Source: an uncultured Eubacteriales bacterium (GTDB lineage: Bacteria; Bacillota; Clostridia; Oscillospirales; CAG-382). From it: DNA of 64,000 bases. Below, one piece after another: positions 25,057-34,858 of the stretch. The position numbers and the translations under genes were made by a program. Numbering within the stretch: the first letter of the stretch is position 1; each line of letters starts with the position of its first letter. The notes beneath the pieces were generated by a model. It was not told the DNA's origin. It was given only the letters and a program-made list of their open reading frames with translations, and made no database searches. The stretch spans positions 62,001 to 126,000 of the forward strand of contig URVJ01000002.1 of the NCBI GenBank assembly GCA_900551295.1, written 5' to 3'.

Positions 25057-25493
25057 AGGCTTCGGGAAAGGTTGTCGAAGTAAACGGGGATATGATAAAA
25101 GTAGTTACCGTTCGTTCGGCAGCGTGCGATTCGTGCGAAAAATGCGCTCAAAAAGGCGCGTGCTCGGCGCATCTTGTGCTTGGCGAAGAAAATAAGACCG
25201 TCGAAACGGACGTGTTTAACGCGGTCGGCGCAAAAGTCGGAGATACGGTTGAGCTTGCCTCGTCGGGAGAACGGATACTTCTTGTCTCGCTTGTCGTTTT
25301 TGTTTTTCCCGTGCTGCTTTCAATGATAGGATATTTTCTTGCAGATAAACTTACGGATAATATATACGCTCCTGCGGTTTCGCTCGGAGCCGTGTTTGTA
25401 ATTTCCTTTGCGGCTGCCGCTTTTTTCATGAATAAGTACGCGCAGAAGAATATACGCATAGAAGCCGTAAAAATACTTGAGGAGAACGCGTAA
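25053..25493 (+). CDS. RseC/MucC-type SoxR-reducing system protein
   Basis: 146 residues. An N-terminal cysteine motif SAACDSCEKCAQKGACS fits the RseC signature (C-x2-C-x2-C-x5-C), and two membrane helices follow (about 72-92 and 100-122). Such proteins are linked to Rnf complexes and to reduction of redox regulators; in Clostridia they often occur alone or with Rnf genes. Here it overlaps an FAD oxidoreductase gene (ATGA), suggesting a shared redox role, which is inference. Confidence 0.85.
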   Translation: MKASGKVVEVNGDMIKVVTVRSAACDSCEKCAQKGACSAHLVLGEENKTVETDVFNAVGAKVGDTVELASSGERILLVSLVVFVFPVLLSMIGYFLADKLTDNIYAPAVSLGAVFVISFAAAAFFMNKYAQKNIRIEAVKILEENA

Positions 25494-25520
25494 GAGATTT
25501 CTTTCGCAAGAGTTTGTAAC

Positions 25521-27629
25521 ATGACATATGAATATTCCGACGGTACCGTCTGGACTGTCGGCAGCGTCTCCGAAGATGTTGCCGCCTCGCTTTCGCAACA
25601 ACTCGATATATCGCCTTTTGCCGCAAAAATAATAGCCGCAAAGGGCTTTTGCGACGTAAAGAGCGCAAAGGAATATCTTTATAATTCCTATGAGAGCCTA
25701 CAAGACCCGTATCTGTTAAAAGATATGGAAAAGGCGGTTGAAAGAATACGGTATGCGCAAACGAATAATCAGAAAATACTCATCTACGGCGACTATGACG
25801 TTGACGGAGTTACAAGCGTGTCGGTACTTTTGCGTTATCTCCTGTCAAAGGGTGTAAATGCGGACTATTATATTCCGCAGAGAGTCAATGAAGGCTACGG
25901 ACTTAATATCTCGGCGATAAACAAATTTAAACAGGACGGCGTTGACCTTATTATAACCGTAGACAGCGGTATTACCGCACATGACGAGGTTGAATTTGCA
26001 AAGCAGAACGGCATAGACGTTGTAATAACGGATCATCATGAATGCAGAGATGAGCTTCCCGAAGCGTGCGCAGTTGTGAATCCGCACAGACGCGACTGCG
26101 AATATCCGTTTTCGGAATTTGCGGGAGTCGGCGTAGTGTTCAAACTTGTGTGCGCGCTTGAAGATAATAAGAATGTGCCCGCCTTGTGCCGCGCTTACTG
26201 CGATCTTGTCGCGCTCGGAACGGTTGCCGACGTTATGCCGCTTGTCGGAGAAAACAGGGTTATAGTAAGTCTCGGCTTAAAACAGCTCGAAAATACAAAA
26301 AATAAAGGACTTGCGGCTCTTGCCGCACAAAGCTTTTCGGAAAGAACAAAGGCAAAGAGAAAAAATCTTACCGCGTCGTCTATCGGCTTCGGGCTTGCGC
26401 CGAGAATAAACGCAGCCGGCAGAATAGGCGATGTAAACCGCGCCGTAAGGCTCATGATAACCGATAATGCCGCCGAGGCTGAAAATATTGCGTCGTACCT
26501 TTGCGCGGTAAACCGCGAAAGACAGGTAATCGAGAATAATATATTCAATCAGGCGGTCGAACGCATAGAGAACGAGTTTGATTTTGAAAAACAGCGCGTA
26601 ATAGTGCTTGAATCCGACTCGTGGCATATAGGCGTAATAGGAATCGTCGCGTCAAAGATAACGGAACGCTATAAACTGCCGTCAATTCTAATATCGGTAG
26701 ACGGAGAGGTCGGAAAAGGCTCGTGCAGAAGCGTGAACGGCTTTAATATAAACGAAGCTCTTTCCGCGTGCTCGGATATGCTTGTAAAATACGGCGGACA
26801 TGAGCTTGCCGCCGGACTTACCGTAAATAAAAGCGATATTGAGGCGTTCAAGCAAAAGATTAACGAATATGCGGAGAATACTTTTGATTTTTCAAGCGTA
26901 CATAAGTGTATAGACGCAGATTTTGAGGCAAGACTTTCGGATGTCACCGTAAATAACGCCGTGGAAATACAAAAGCTCGAACCTTTCGGACTTATGAATC
27001 CCGTGCCGCTTTTTTATTTAAAGGACGTGACGGTAGCCGAAATATATTCGATAGGAGAGGGCAAACACTTAAAGCTCCAGCTTGAAAAGGACGGAAACGT
27101 CGTGACGGCTCTGTATTTCGGAATGACGCGTGAGAATTTCCCGTTTTCAGAGGGCGACCGCGCCGACTTTATGGCAAATATAGACCTTAACGATTTCCGC
27201 GGAACACTTTCGGTGCAGCTGCTCGTAAAAGACGTAAATATGACATCGGAGGATATTGATAAGAAACGTGCCGAAGAAGAAACCTTTGCAGGAATACTTG
27301 AAGGCGGAGGCTGTTCAAAAGAGGATATACCGACAGTAAAGGAATTCAGGGCGGCGTTTATGTATCTTCGCCGCGTTCTCGGAATAGATACGCAAATGCA
27401 GGACCTCGACGTCTGGCAGACAGCCGGTATAATCTCTCGCGAGTATATGACGGATATAAGCCAGCTTATGCTGAATATAATCCTCTGCGTGCTTTGCGAA
27501 ACGGGCATTGCCGAAATGTCAAGATATAATGAAAATCATGTGCTGATAAAGCTTAATAAAACAACGGGCAAGGTCAACCTTGACGAATCCGAAATACTTA
27601 TAAGGCTTAAATGCGGAATTTTAAATTGA
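25521..27629 (+). CDS. recJ: Single-stranded-DNA exonuclease RecJ
   Basis: 702 residues. The DHH domain shows YGDYDVDGVTSVSVLLRYL (about residues 90-108), TVDSGITAHDEV and VVITDHHECRDELP, and the DHHA1 part contains YGGHELAAGLTV. These hold the Mn-binding Asp/His residues of the 5'-3' exonuclease. An OB-like domain and a C-terminal extension (about 560-702) follow. RecJ acts in recombination and mismatch/base-excision repair. It precedes rel by 15 bp; recJ-rel-dtd is a common Firmicutes order. Confidence 0.96.
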   Translation: MTYEYSDGTVWTVGSVSEDVAASLSQQLDISPFAAKIIAAKGFCDVKSAKEYLYNSYESLQDPYLLKDMEKAVERIRYAQTNNQKILIYGDYDVDGVTSVSVLLRYLLSKGVNADYYIPQRVNEGYGLNISAINKFKQDGVDLIITVDSGITAHDEVEFAKQNGIDVVITDHHECRDELPEACAVVNPHRRDCEYPFSEFAGVGVVFKLVCALEDNKNVPALCRAYCDLVALGTVADVMPLVGENRVIVSLGLKQLENTKNKGLAALAAQSFSERTKAKRKNLTASSIGFGLAPRINAAGRIGDVNRAVRLMITDNAAEAENIASYLCAVNRERQVIENNIFNQAVERIENEFDFEKQRVIVLESDSWHIGVIGIVASKITERYKLPSILISVDGEVGKGSCRSVNGFNINEALSACSDMLVKYGGHELAAGLTVNKSDIEAFKQKINEYAENTFDFSSVHKCIDADFEARLSDVTVNNAVEIQKLEPFGLMNPVPLFYLKDVTVAEIYSIGEGKHLKLQLEKDGNVVTALYFGMTRENFPFSEGDRADFMANIDLNDFRGTLSVQLLVKDVNMTSEDIDKKRAEEETFAGILEGGGCSKEDIPTVKEFRAAFMYLRRVLGIDTQMQDLDVWQTAGIISREYMTDISQLMLNIILCVLCETGIAEMSRYNENHVLIKLNKTTGKVNLDESEILIRLKCGILN

Positions 27630-27644
27630 AAGGCGGTATGATTT

Positions 27645-29894
27645 TTGGCTGCAACGGTAACGTATCAGACACTTGTAGATCAGCTCAATAATACAGGTGC
27701 AAAATACGATATAGATAAAATCGAAAGGGCATATAAATACGCAAGCGAAATGCACGCCGGACAGTTCAGAAAATCCGGGGAGCCGTATATAACGCACCCT
27801 CTTGCGGTAGCGGTAATTGTTGCGGAGCTTGAGCTTGATACCGACTCGATCTGCGCGGCGCTTCTTCACGATACGCTCGAGGATTGTAAGGATAAGACAA
27901 ATGTCGAAACCATAAAAAGCCTTTTCGGAAACGAAGTCGCGGAGCTTGTCGAAGGACTTACAAAGCTGCCCGTCGTGTTCTTTGAAGATAAGGAAGAGGC
28001 AAGTATCGAGAATACGCGAAAGCTTTTCCTTGCAATGAACCACGATATACGCGTAATTTTCATAAAGTTTGCCGACAGACTGCATAATATGAGAACTCTT
28101 GACGCAAAGAGCGAAAAGAGCCAGAGAACCATAGCACTCGAAACAATGCATCTGTACGCGCCTCTTGCGCATAGGCTTGGTGTCCAGAAGATAAAGACCG
28201 AACTTGAAAACCTTGCGCTGAAATATCTCGATCCGATAGGATATGACGAGGTTAAAAAGGATATAGACTTAAGATACGGCAAGAATAAGGACTTTCTCGA
28301 AGAGGCAAAGCAGAAAGTTTCGGATAAGCTTGCCGAAGTCGGAATAAAAGCCAAGATTACCGGACGCGTAAAGTCGATATACAGTATCTATAAGAAGATG
28401 TATAACCAAAGCAAGAGCTTTGATGAAATATATGACTTTTACGCAATACGCGTTATCGTTGATACCGAACTTGAGTGTTATACGGTTCTCGGCATAATAC
28501 ACGAGATGTTCAATCTTATGCCGGGACGTTTCAAGGACTATATTTCAACGCCTAAACCCAATATGTACCGTTCTCTGCATACGACCGTAATCGGAAAGCA
28601 CGGAATACCGTTTGAGGTTCAGATAAGAACCTGGGAAATGCACGCCGTTGCGGAATACGGTATCGCGGCGCACTGGATGTATAAGTCCGGCGAGGTTGAT
28701 AAGGAGAATATTGCCGAAAAACTCCAATGGATAAGAACGCTTATCGAAACCGAAAAGGACGCAGGAGACGCAGAGGACTTTTTAAGACCGCTTAAAATAG
28801 ACCTGTATGAGGACGAAATTTTCGTGTTCACGCCCAAAGGCGACGTAAAGAGCCTGCCTTACGGCTCAAATACGATAGATTTTGCGTACTGTATACATTC
28901 CGAAGTCGGAAATAAGATGGTCGGCGCAAAGGTAAACGGCGTTATAGTTCCGATAGATACGGTGCTTCAGAATGCCGATATATGCGAGATCGTGACGTCG
29001 GTTTCATCCAAAGGTCCCAGCCGCGACTGGCTGAAAATCGTAAAGACCACGGAAGCAAAGAATAAAATACGCCTTTGGTTCAAGCGTGAAAAACGCGAGG
29101 AAAATATAATCGAGGGCAAAAATGAGATCGAACGTGAATTCAGGCATTACGGCAGAGCCTATACCGAGTCGCAGAAGAACGAGGTCGTGGCAAACGTCGC
29201 AAAGCGCACGGGATTTCCCGATGTTGATGACTTTTATAATAATATCGGCTACGGTGGAATATCCGTTTCAAAATTCGCGGCAAAGCTTAAAGACGAGTTT
29301 GACCGCGTAGTAAAGCCGGAAGTACCAAAGAGCGTAAATCCGATAGAGGATATAGTAACCGATAAGACAAAGCAGGCTGAGAATAAACGCGTAAAAGAAC
29401 ACGCGCACGAGGCAATGCAGAGCGTTATAGTAGACAGTCTCGATAACTGCCAGGTGCGTTTTGCAAAGTGCTGCAATCCTCTGCCGGGCGACAGTATAAT
29501 CGGCTTTGTAACGCGCGGATTCGGCGTTTCGGTTCATAAATACGACTGTCCCAACGCAAGGAGCGGACTGCTCAAACAGGACGAAAAGGACAGATGGGTA
29601 AACGTGCGCTGGTCAAGACGTTCGCTCGAACAGGGCGATAATACAAGCGGTTCGTTTGAGGCACTGCTTCAGGTATACGCAAATAATTCCTTTGAAGTTT
29701 TTGCCGCCATTACCGCCGTGTTTGCGGATATGAGAGTGCCTGTTCATGCCATGAACTCAAAGACTACGGGTACAGACGGAATGATAATAAATCTCACCAT
29801 AACCTGCCGTAATACGTCGCACGTAAATTCAATTATATCGCGGCTTAAAAAAGTAAAGGACGTAATAGACGTAACGAGAGGATTTTCTTCATGA
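27645..29894 (+). CDS. rel: Bifunctional (p)ppGpp synthetase/hydrolase
   Basis: 749 residues with the complete RSH layout: HD hydrolase (AALLHDTLEDC and KFADRLHNMRTL), synthetase (GRVKSIYSIYKKM, the RFKD signature of bifunctional enzymes in GRFKDYISTPKPN, EVQIRTWEMHAVAEYGIAAH), TGS (about 385-450), helical/zinc-finger-like region (RFAKCCNPLPGD) and a C-terminal ACT domain. It sets the stringent response. TTG 27645 is the likely start: AAAGGCGGT stands 7 nt upstream, and no better in-frame ATG exists nearby. The stop overlaps the dtd start (ATGA). Confidence 0.96.
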   Translation: MAATVTYQTLVDQLNNTGAKYDIDKIERAYKYASEMHAGQFRKSGEPYITHPLAVAVIVAELELDTDSICAALLHDTLEDCKDKTNVETIKSLFGNEVAELVEGLTKLPVVFFEDKEEASIENTRKLFLAMNHDIRVIFIKFADRLHNMRTLDAKSEKSQRTIALETMHLYAPLAHRLGVQKIKTELENLALKYLDPIGYDEVKKDIDLRYGKNKDFLEEAKQKVSDKLAEVGIKAKITGRVKSIYSIYKKMYNQSKSFDEIYDFYAIRVIVDTELECYTVLGIIHEMFNLMPGRFKDYISTPKPNMYRSLHTTVIGKHGIPFEVQIRTWEMHAVAEYGIAAHWMYKSGEVDKENIAEKLQWIRTLIETEKDAGDAEDFLRPLKIDLYEDEIFVFTPKGDVKSLPYGSNTIDFAYCIHSEVGNKMVGAKVNGVIVPIDTVLQNADICEIVTSVSSKGPSRDWLKIVKTTEAKNKIRLWFKREKREENIIEGKNEIEREFRHYGRAYTESQKNEVVANVAKRTGFPDVDDFYNNIGYGGISVSKFAAKLKDEFDRVVKPEVPKSVNPIEDIVTDKTKQAENKRVKEHAHEAMQSVIVDSLDNCQVRFAKCCNPLPGDSIIGFVTRGFGVSVHKYDCPNARSGLLKQDEKDRWVNVRWSRRSLEQGDNTSGSFEALLQVYANNSFEVFAAITAVFADMRVPVHAMNSKTTGTDGMIINLTITCRNTSHVNSIISRLKKVKDVIDVTRGFSS

Positions 29895-30355
29895 CAGCAC
29901 TTGTTCAGAGAGTAAAACACGCAAGCGTCACGGTAGACGGCGAGTGTGTGTCCGAAATAGGAAAAGGATTTCTGGTGCTTTTCGGAGTTTTTGAAAACGA
30001 TACCGAAAAAGAGGCGGATCTGCTTGCGGATAAGACCGCAAAACTTCGCATATTTACCGATGAAAACGATAAAATGAATCTTTCGCTGCTCAATCTTTCC
30101 GAGATGGGAGAAAAAGCGTCCGTGCTTGTCGTTTCGCAGTTTACGCTGTGCGCTGACTGTAAGGGACAGAACAGACCGTCGTTTATAAAGGCGGCGCGTC
30201 CCGAAAAGGCAGTTCCTCTGTATGAAAGATATATGGACAGACTGAAAAGCGGGTACGGAATAGAGGTCGGACACGGCATTTTCGGCGCAGATATGAAAGT
30301 CGAGCTGCTGAACGACGGACCCGTAACAATAATTTTAGATACGGATAAGCTTTAA
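29891..30355 (+). CDS. dtd: D-aminoacyl-tRNA deacylase
   Basis: 154 residues, slightly longer than the usual 145-150. The active-site motif SQFTLCAD is near residue 81 and the cross-subunit NDGPVTIILDT near 141. Dtd hydrolyses D-aminoacyl-tRNA and glycine mischarged on tRNA-Ala. It overlaps rel by 4 bp, and hemZ begins 3 bp after its stop, so recJ-rel-dtd-hemZ is read as one transcription unit. Confidence 0.95.
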   Translation: MTALVQRVKHASVTVDGECVSEIGKGFLVLFGVFENDTEKEADLLADKTAKLRIFTDENDKMNLSLLNLSEMGEKASVLVVSQFTLCADCKGQNRPSFIKAARPEKAVPLYERYMDRLKSGYGIEVGHGIFGADMKVELLNDGPVTIILDTDKL

Positions 30356-30358
30356 AAT

Positions 30359-31828
30359 ATGATTATAACCGTAAACGATACGCAAAACAGCGCAAATCTG
30401 CTGTATTATCAGTCGCTTGCACTGCTGTTTCTTCCGTGCGAAAAATTCACTTTAAACGATACGGAAAATAAGATGAATGTCGATGCCTTTTCAAAGGACG
30501 GCAAGTTTTTCGTAACAGTAAGCCTTGATATTTCGGGTAAGACCGCAGTAAGTGGGCAGAGCGAAGATATAATGCCGTCAAAAACGCGGCAGATGAAAAA
30601 TCTGATAGGCAGAAACGTGCTGTCGGCGTTTGAAAAAATATTTGACCGTAAACCTCCGTGGGGAATTTCAACAGGCGTAAAGCCCGTTAAGCTTGCGCGC
30701 GAGTTTATTCTGAAGGACGGGGAACAGTCTGCGCTTGAAACGCTGTGCCGCGACTACGCGTTTGACGAGCGAAAAGCAAAGCTCTGTATAGAGGCAAACC
30801 GACGCGAAACCGAAGCGTTGAAAAATGTGCCGGATAATTCCTGTTCTGTGTATATTTCGGTGCCGTTCTGCCCGTCAAGGTGCGATTATTGCTCGTTTGT
30901 TTCGTGTACAACGCCGCGTCTGCTTGCGCTGATTCCGGATTATATCGTAAGATTAAAGCAGGATATAGCCGATATTGCAGATACCGTAAGACAGAACGGG
31001 CTTGAAGTACGCAGCGTCTATGTCGGCGGAGGAACTCCGGCAATACTTGAACACGGACAGATAAATGATGTCCTTGACTGCTTTTTCAAGAACTTTTCGG
31101 ATACCGATATAAAAGAATTTACTTTTGAAGCCGGACGTCCCGACTGCATAACAAAGCCTAAGCTTGAAGTGCTTAAAAGTTACGGCATAGGCAGAATAAG
31201 CGTAAACGCGCAGACGACGAACGACGCGGTTCTGCGGTATGTCGGCAGAAACCATACGGCAAAGCAGTTTTTCGATGCGTTCCGACTTGCGAGAGAAACG
31301 GGATTTGACTGTATAAATACCGATCTTATAGCGGGACTTCCGTCGGACAGCCTTGAAAGCTTTAAAAACAGCGTGGATAATATTACGGCGCTTGAACCGG
31401 AAAATATAACCGTCCATGCCTTTACTTTAAAGAAGTCGTCAAAGTTCAGAACCGAGGGAAATACCGATATAACATCGTCGTTTTCACAGGCTGAAAAAAT
31501 GCTTGATTACGCCGCTGATAAGCTGGGAACAAACGGATATTCTCCGTACTACGTGTACAGGCAGAAAAACACCGTGGGAGATCTCGATAATACGGGATAT
31601 GCAAAACCCGGCTTTGAAAGCATTTACAATATCGTCATGATGGGCGAAAAGCATACGGTTTTCGCAGCCGGTGCGGGAGCTGTGACAAAGCTTGTCCCGA
31701 ACGCCGCGACGGGCGGAAAGATAGAGCGCATATTCGCGCCGAAATATCCGTATGAATATCTCGACAGACAAAAATATAAGGGCTTTGACAAACAAAGCGT
31801 AACACAATTTTACAGTAACAAAAAATAA
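30359..31828 (+). CDS. hemZ: Coproporphyrinogen dehydrogenase HemZ-like radical SAM protein
   Basis: 489 residues, as in clostridial HemZ. A variable N-terminal domain (about 1-160) precedes a radical SAM core whose cluster motif CPSRCDYC starts near residue 171, with the glycine-rich VYVGGGTPAILE after it. HemZ-type proteins are HemN relatives; true coproporphyrinogen oxidation has not been shown for most clostridial members and no other haem gene is in the window, so a different radical SAM role is possible. It directly follows dtd. Confidence 0.88.
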   Translation: MIITVNDTQNSANLLYYQSLALLFLPCEKFTLNDTENKMNVDAFSKDGKFFVTVSLDISGKTAVSGQSEDIMPSKTRQMKNLIGRNVLSAFEKIFDRKPPWGISTGVKPVKLAREFILKDGEQSALETLCRDYAFDERKAKLCIEANRRETEALKNVPDNSCSVYISVPFCPSRCDYCSFVSCTTPRLLALIPDYIVRLKQDIADIADTVRQNGLEVRSVYVGGGTPAILEHGQINDVLDCFFKNFSDTDIKEFTFEAGRPDCITKPKLEVLKSYGIGRISVNAQTTNDAVLRYVGRNHTAKQFFDAFRLARETGFDCINTDLIAGLPSDSLESFKNSVDNITALEPENITVHAFTLKKSSKFRTEGNTDITSSFSQAEKMLDYAADKLGTNGYSPYYVYRQKNTVGDLDNTGYAKPGFESIYNIVMMGEKHTVFAAGAGAVTKLVPNAATGGKIERIFAPKYPYEYLDRQKYKGFDKQSVTQFYSNKK

Positions 31829-31846
31829 TCAAAGGGTGGGCAAGAT

Positions 31847-33499
31847 TTGAGTAAAAAGACCGGACAGACGTTTGTATTCGGCGCCGTCGTGCTTATGGCG
31901 TCAAATATTCTCGTAAAGCTTATAGGCGCGCTTTTCAGAATACCTCTTACCAATATAATCAAAGTCGAGGGTATGGGGTATTTCAACGCAGCGTACAGCA
32001 TATACGTAATGTTCTATAACATATCCACGGCAGGTATACCCGTCGCCGTGTCGCGAATGGTAGCCGCAAGCGCCTCAAAGGGCAACTATAAGGAGGCGCA
32101 GAAGATATTCGATATTGCGCTGAAGCTCTTTGTAGTTATAGGCGTTGTCGGAACGGCTGTCATGATGGCAGGCGCGCAGTTTTTTGCAGAGTGGTCGAAA
32201 ATGCCCGATTCAAGCTATGCAATGCTCGCAATAGCGCCGACAATATTCTTTATCTGCGTTTCAAGCGCATACAGAGGATATTTTCAGGGTATGTCGGATA
32301 TGGTGCCTACCGCTGTCTCGCAGGTAATAGAGGCTGTCGGTAAGCTCGGAATAGGACTTGCCGCCGCAATCTACTTTACAAGAAACGCGTATCCCGTGAA
32401 GATTACCGCAGCGTTTGTAATCTCAGGCGTTTCAATAGGCGTCGCTCTCAGTATGTTCTACGCAATGGCGGTAAAGATAAAGTACGCGTCCTCACCCGAG
32501 TACAGGGCGAAAATTCAAAATTGCCCCTATAACGCTCGTCCGTCAAAATCCATATTGTCCGAACTTGTAATAACTGCAATTCCGATAACGCTAGCGTCCT
32601 CCATAATGGGACTTACAAACGTTATAGATACTTTTCTCATAGCAAACCGCCTTATAAGCGCAGGCGTTTCGGCAAAGGCAGCCGCATCCTATTACGGAAC
32701 ATATTCCTCAATGGTAATACCGCTTTTCAATATGACGCCTACATTTATATACCCGTTTGCGATAAGCGCAATTCCGGCTGTTTCTTCGGCAATAGCCGCA
32801 AAAAGACTCGATAAGGCTTATTCGAGCATAGAATCCGCATTCAGAAACTGCGCTATAATATCGATCCCATGTGCAATAGGACTTGCGTCAATGTCGCGCG
32901 GTATCGTAAGACTGCTTTTCAAAGAAGAAATGATAAAGAACGGCGCGTCCTCGGTGTCCTCAACGGAACTTGCAGCACCGGCACTGTCGGTCGTCGCGTG
33001 CGCAATAGTATTCTTGGGCGTAATAGCAATTACAAACTCGGTTCTTCAGGCATGGCGCCTTGAAAGATATACGCTCGTATCGACAGGAGCAGGAGTCGCC
33101 GTAAAATTTGCGGCAACATATATAGTTACCGGAATACCCGGTACGGGAATTATCGGAAGCGCCGTCGGCACAATGCTCTGCTACTTTACGATAATGGCGA
33201 TAAACCTGTTCTTTGTAATAAAAAAGACTGGATATGTGCCGAATGTCGGAAGAATATTCGTAAAACCGCTGCTTGCGGGAGTATGCTGCGGCGTGAGCGC
33301 GCTGATCTTTAACTTTGTGCTTTTAAATGTCGGAATACCCGAAAAACTGACGACTCTTGCGGCAATAGCCGGCGCTGTTGCGGTATACTTCGCAGTGCTT
33401 GTTTTCGGAAAGGGTATTTGCCGCGATGACGTGCTTATGATGCCCAAAGGCGAAAAGATCTGCGGCGTTATGGATAAATATAATCTTCTCGAAAAGTAA
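31847..33499 (+). CDS. MOP-superfamily flippase (SpoVB/YabM-type)
   Basis: 550 residues with 14 predicted membrane helices. The N-terminus (VLMASNILVKLIGALFRIPL) and the length are typical of the SpoVB/YabM/MurJ-like branch of polysaccharide flippases, which move lipid-linked wall precursors. Its position directly before mazG matches yabM-yabN in Bacillus, so YabM is the likely orthologue, although SpoVB is a close paralogue. TTG 31847 follows AAAGGGTGG. Translation coupling with mazG is likely (9 bp apart). Confidence 0.9.
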   Translation: MSKKTGQTFVFGAVVLMASNILVKLIGALFRIPLTNIIKVEGMGYFNAAYSIYVMFYNISTAGIPVAVSRMVAASASKGNYKEAQKIFDIALKLFVVIGVVGTAVMMAGAQFFAEWSKMPDSSYAMLAIAPTIFFICVSSAYRGYFQGMSDMVPTAVSQVIEAVGKLGIGLAAAIYFTRNAYPVKITAAFVISGVSIGVALSMFYAMAVKIKYASSPEYRAKIQNCPYNARPSKSILSELVITAIPITLASSIMGLTNVIDTFLIANRLISAGVSAKAAASYYGTYSSMVIPLFNMTPTFIYPFAISAIPAVSSAIAAKRLDKAYSSIESAFRNCAIISIPCAIGLASMSRGIVRLLFKEEMIKNGASSVSSTELAAPALSVVACAIVFLGVIAITNSVLQAWRLERYTLVSTGAGVAVKFAATYIVTGIPGTGIIGSAVGTMLCYFTIMAINLFFVIKKTGYVPNVGRIFVKPLLAGVCCGVSALIFNFVLLNVGIPEKLTTLAAIAGAVAVYFAVLVFGKGICRDDVLMMPKGEKICGVMDKYNLLEK

Positions 33500-33508
33500 G
33501 GAAAGAAT

Positions 33509-34231
33509 ATGCTGGATTTTGAAAAATCGGTCGGATATTTAAAGTCAAAGGAACATTACAGCTTTGAGGATCTGTGTCTGCTGACGCGTGTGCTAAGAAG
33601 TGAAAGAGGCTGTCCGTGGGACAGGGAACAAACAAATAAATCCGTGAGAAATGCCTTTATCGACGAAACGTATGAGTTTATCGAAGGGCTTGACGCGGAC
33701 GATAATAAGCTTATGTGCGAGGAACTCGGCGACGTGCTGTTTCAGATAGTGTTCCACTGCTGCATAAAGTCCGAAACCGATGAGTTTGACGAATCCGACG
33801 TGATAGACGGTATCTGCAAAAAGATGATTTTGCGTCATCCGCACGTGTTCGGCGATACCGACGTTAAAAATTCCGCCGAAGTGCTTGTCAACTGGGAAAA
33901 TATCAAAAATGACGAAAAGCAGAGAAAGACGCCGTATGAAAGACTGAAAAGCGTTGCCGTGTCGCTGCCGTCGCTCATGAGAAGTCAGAAACTGTACTCA
34001 AAGGCGTGCAAATACGGATTGTGTGAAAAAAAGAACGCGCCGGAAAGCCTTGACGAAGCTGAAAAAATCATCGCCGATATGAAAAAAGACGGTGTAAATG
34101 CAGACAATATTTCGCACCTGCTATCGGTTTGCACGGAAATTTCGGAGTCGGCAGGAGTGGACGCCGAAGAGGCTCTGTACCGCGCAAACAACGCATTTAC
34201 CGAACAATTCCGCGAAAATTACGGTAAGTGA
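33509..34231 (+). CDS. mazG: Nucleoside triphosphate pyrophosphohydrolase MazG
   Basis: 240 residues, the single-enzyme length. N-terminal MazG domain (about 15-120): GCPWDREQTNKSVRNAFIDE, EFIEG, CEELGDVLFQIVFH and ILRHPHVFGD hold the acidic metal ligands (EExxE-like with ExxD). The C-terminal MazG-like half is degenerate. The enzyme hydrolyses NTPs to NMP and pyrophosphate and limits aberrant nucleotides. The N-terminal methylase domain of Bacillus YabN is absent. It forms the yabM-mazG pair and is followed by hup with its own promoter. Confidence 0.93.
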   Translation: MLDFEKSVGYLKSKEHYSFEDLCLLTRVLRSERGCPWDREQTNKSVRNAFIDETYEFIEGLDADDNKLMCEELGDVLFQIVFHCCIKSETDEFDESDVIDGICKKMILRHPHVFGDTDVKNSAEVLVNWENIKNDEKQRKTPYERLKSVAVSLPSLMRSQKLYSKACKYGLCEKKNAPESLDEAEKIIADMKKDGVNADNISHLLSVCTEISESAGVDAEEALYRANNAFTEQFRENYGK

Positions 34232-34347
34232 AAAAATATAACGAACGATTTTTGCGCACAGACGCCGCAATTTGACGATTTATGAATGCACAATTGTAAA
34301 TAAATGGTTAATTTGTATGTTTTAACTTAAAAAAGCCAAAATAGTTC

Positions 34348-34376
34348 TTGCAATTTCGGCAAAATAATGTTATATT
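34348..34376 (+). promoter_or_regulatory. Sigma-A promoter of hup
   Basis: TTGCAA (34348-34353), 17-bp spacer, TATATT (34371-34376). Leader of about 35 nt to ATG 34419, with AAGGAG. Confidence 0.75.
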
Positions 34377-34418
34377 ATCAATGCTGATTATTTTAATTTA
34401 AATTAAGGAGTATTCAAA

Positions 34419-34703
34419 ATGAACAAGACAGAACTTACAGCAAAAGTTGCGGAAAAGACAGGTCTTACAAAGGAACAGTCCGCTAACGCAGTTAACGCAG
34501 TATTCGCATCCATGACCGATGCACTCGCACAGGGCGATAAGATCCAGCTCGTAGGATTCGGTACATTTGCAGTTAAATACCGTGCAGAAAAGGAATCCAA
34601 GAATCCGAGAACCGGCGAAAAGATCAAGGTTCCCGCAACATACCGTCCGGCATTTTCCGCAGGCAAGAGCCTCAAGGAAACCGTTGCAAAGTACAAGGGC
34701 TGA
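34419..34703 (+). CDS. hup: HU-type DNA-binding protein
   Basis: 94 residues, standard HU length. MNKTELTAKVAEKTGL at the start, then QLVGFGTFAVKYR and the DNA-contacting arm GEKIKVPATYRPAFSAGK. HU compacts the nucleoid. Codons are strongly biased in the way of the gapA gene, consistent with high expression. It sits between mazG and rqcP, as in many Clostridia, with its own promoter, and is followed by a structured intergenic segment. Confidence 0.97.
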   Translation: MNKTELTAKVAEKTGLTKEQSANAVNAVFASMTDALAQGDKIQLVGFGTFAVKYRAEKESKNPRTGEKIKVPATYRPAFSAGKSLKETVAKYKG

Positions 34704-34737
34704 TTTTTTAAGACAGTTTTAATTCAATAACAACCGC

Positions 34738-34830
34738 GACCGTTTCACTTTGCTTTAAGTCTGTTATGGACGGCATAATTATGTGCCGTCGGTATATGGG
34801 GTGTGCAAAAGCTGAAACGGTCTGTCTTTT
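34738..34830 (+). other. Nested stem-loop region between hup and rqcP
   Basis: GACCGTTTCA (34738-34747) pairs perfectly with TGAAACGGTC (34813-34822), and inside it GACGGCA (34769-34775) pairs with TGCCGTC (34784-34790). The outer stem is followed by TGTCTTTT. In addition AAGACAG at 34710 can pair with CTGTCTT at 34822 as an extension or alternative. It could be a hup terminator of unusual size or a structured leader for rqcP, whose Shine-Dalgarno begins 20 nt downstream. Confidence 0.5.
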
Positions 34831-34858
34831 GTAAAAGTGAAAATGCACCGGAGGAATA

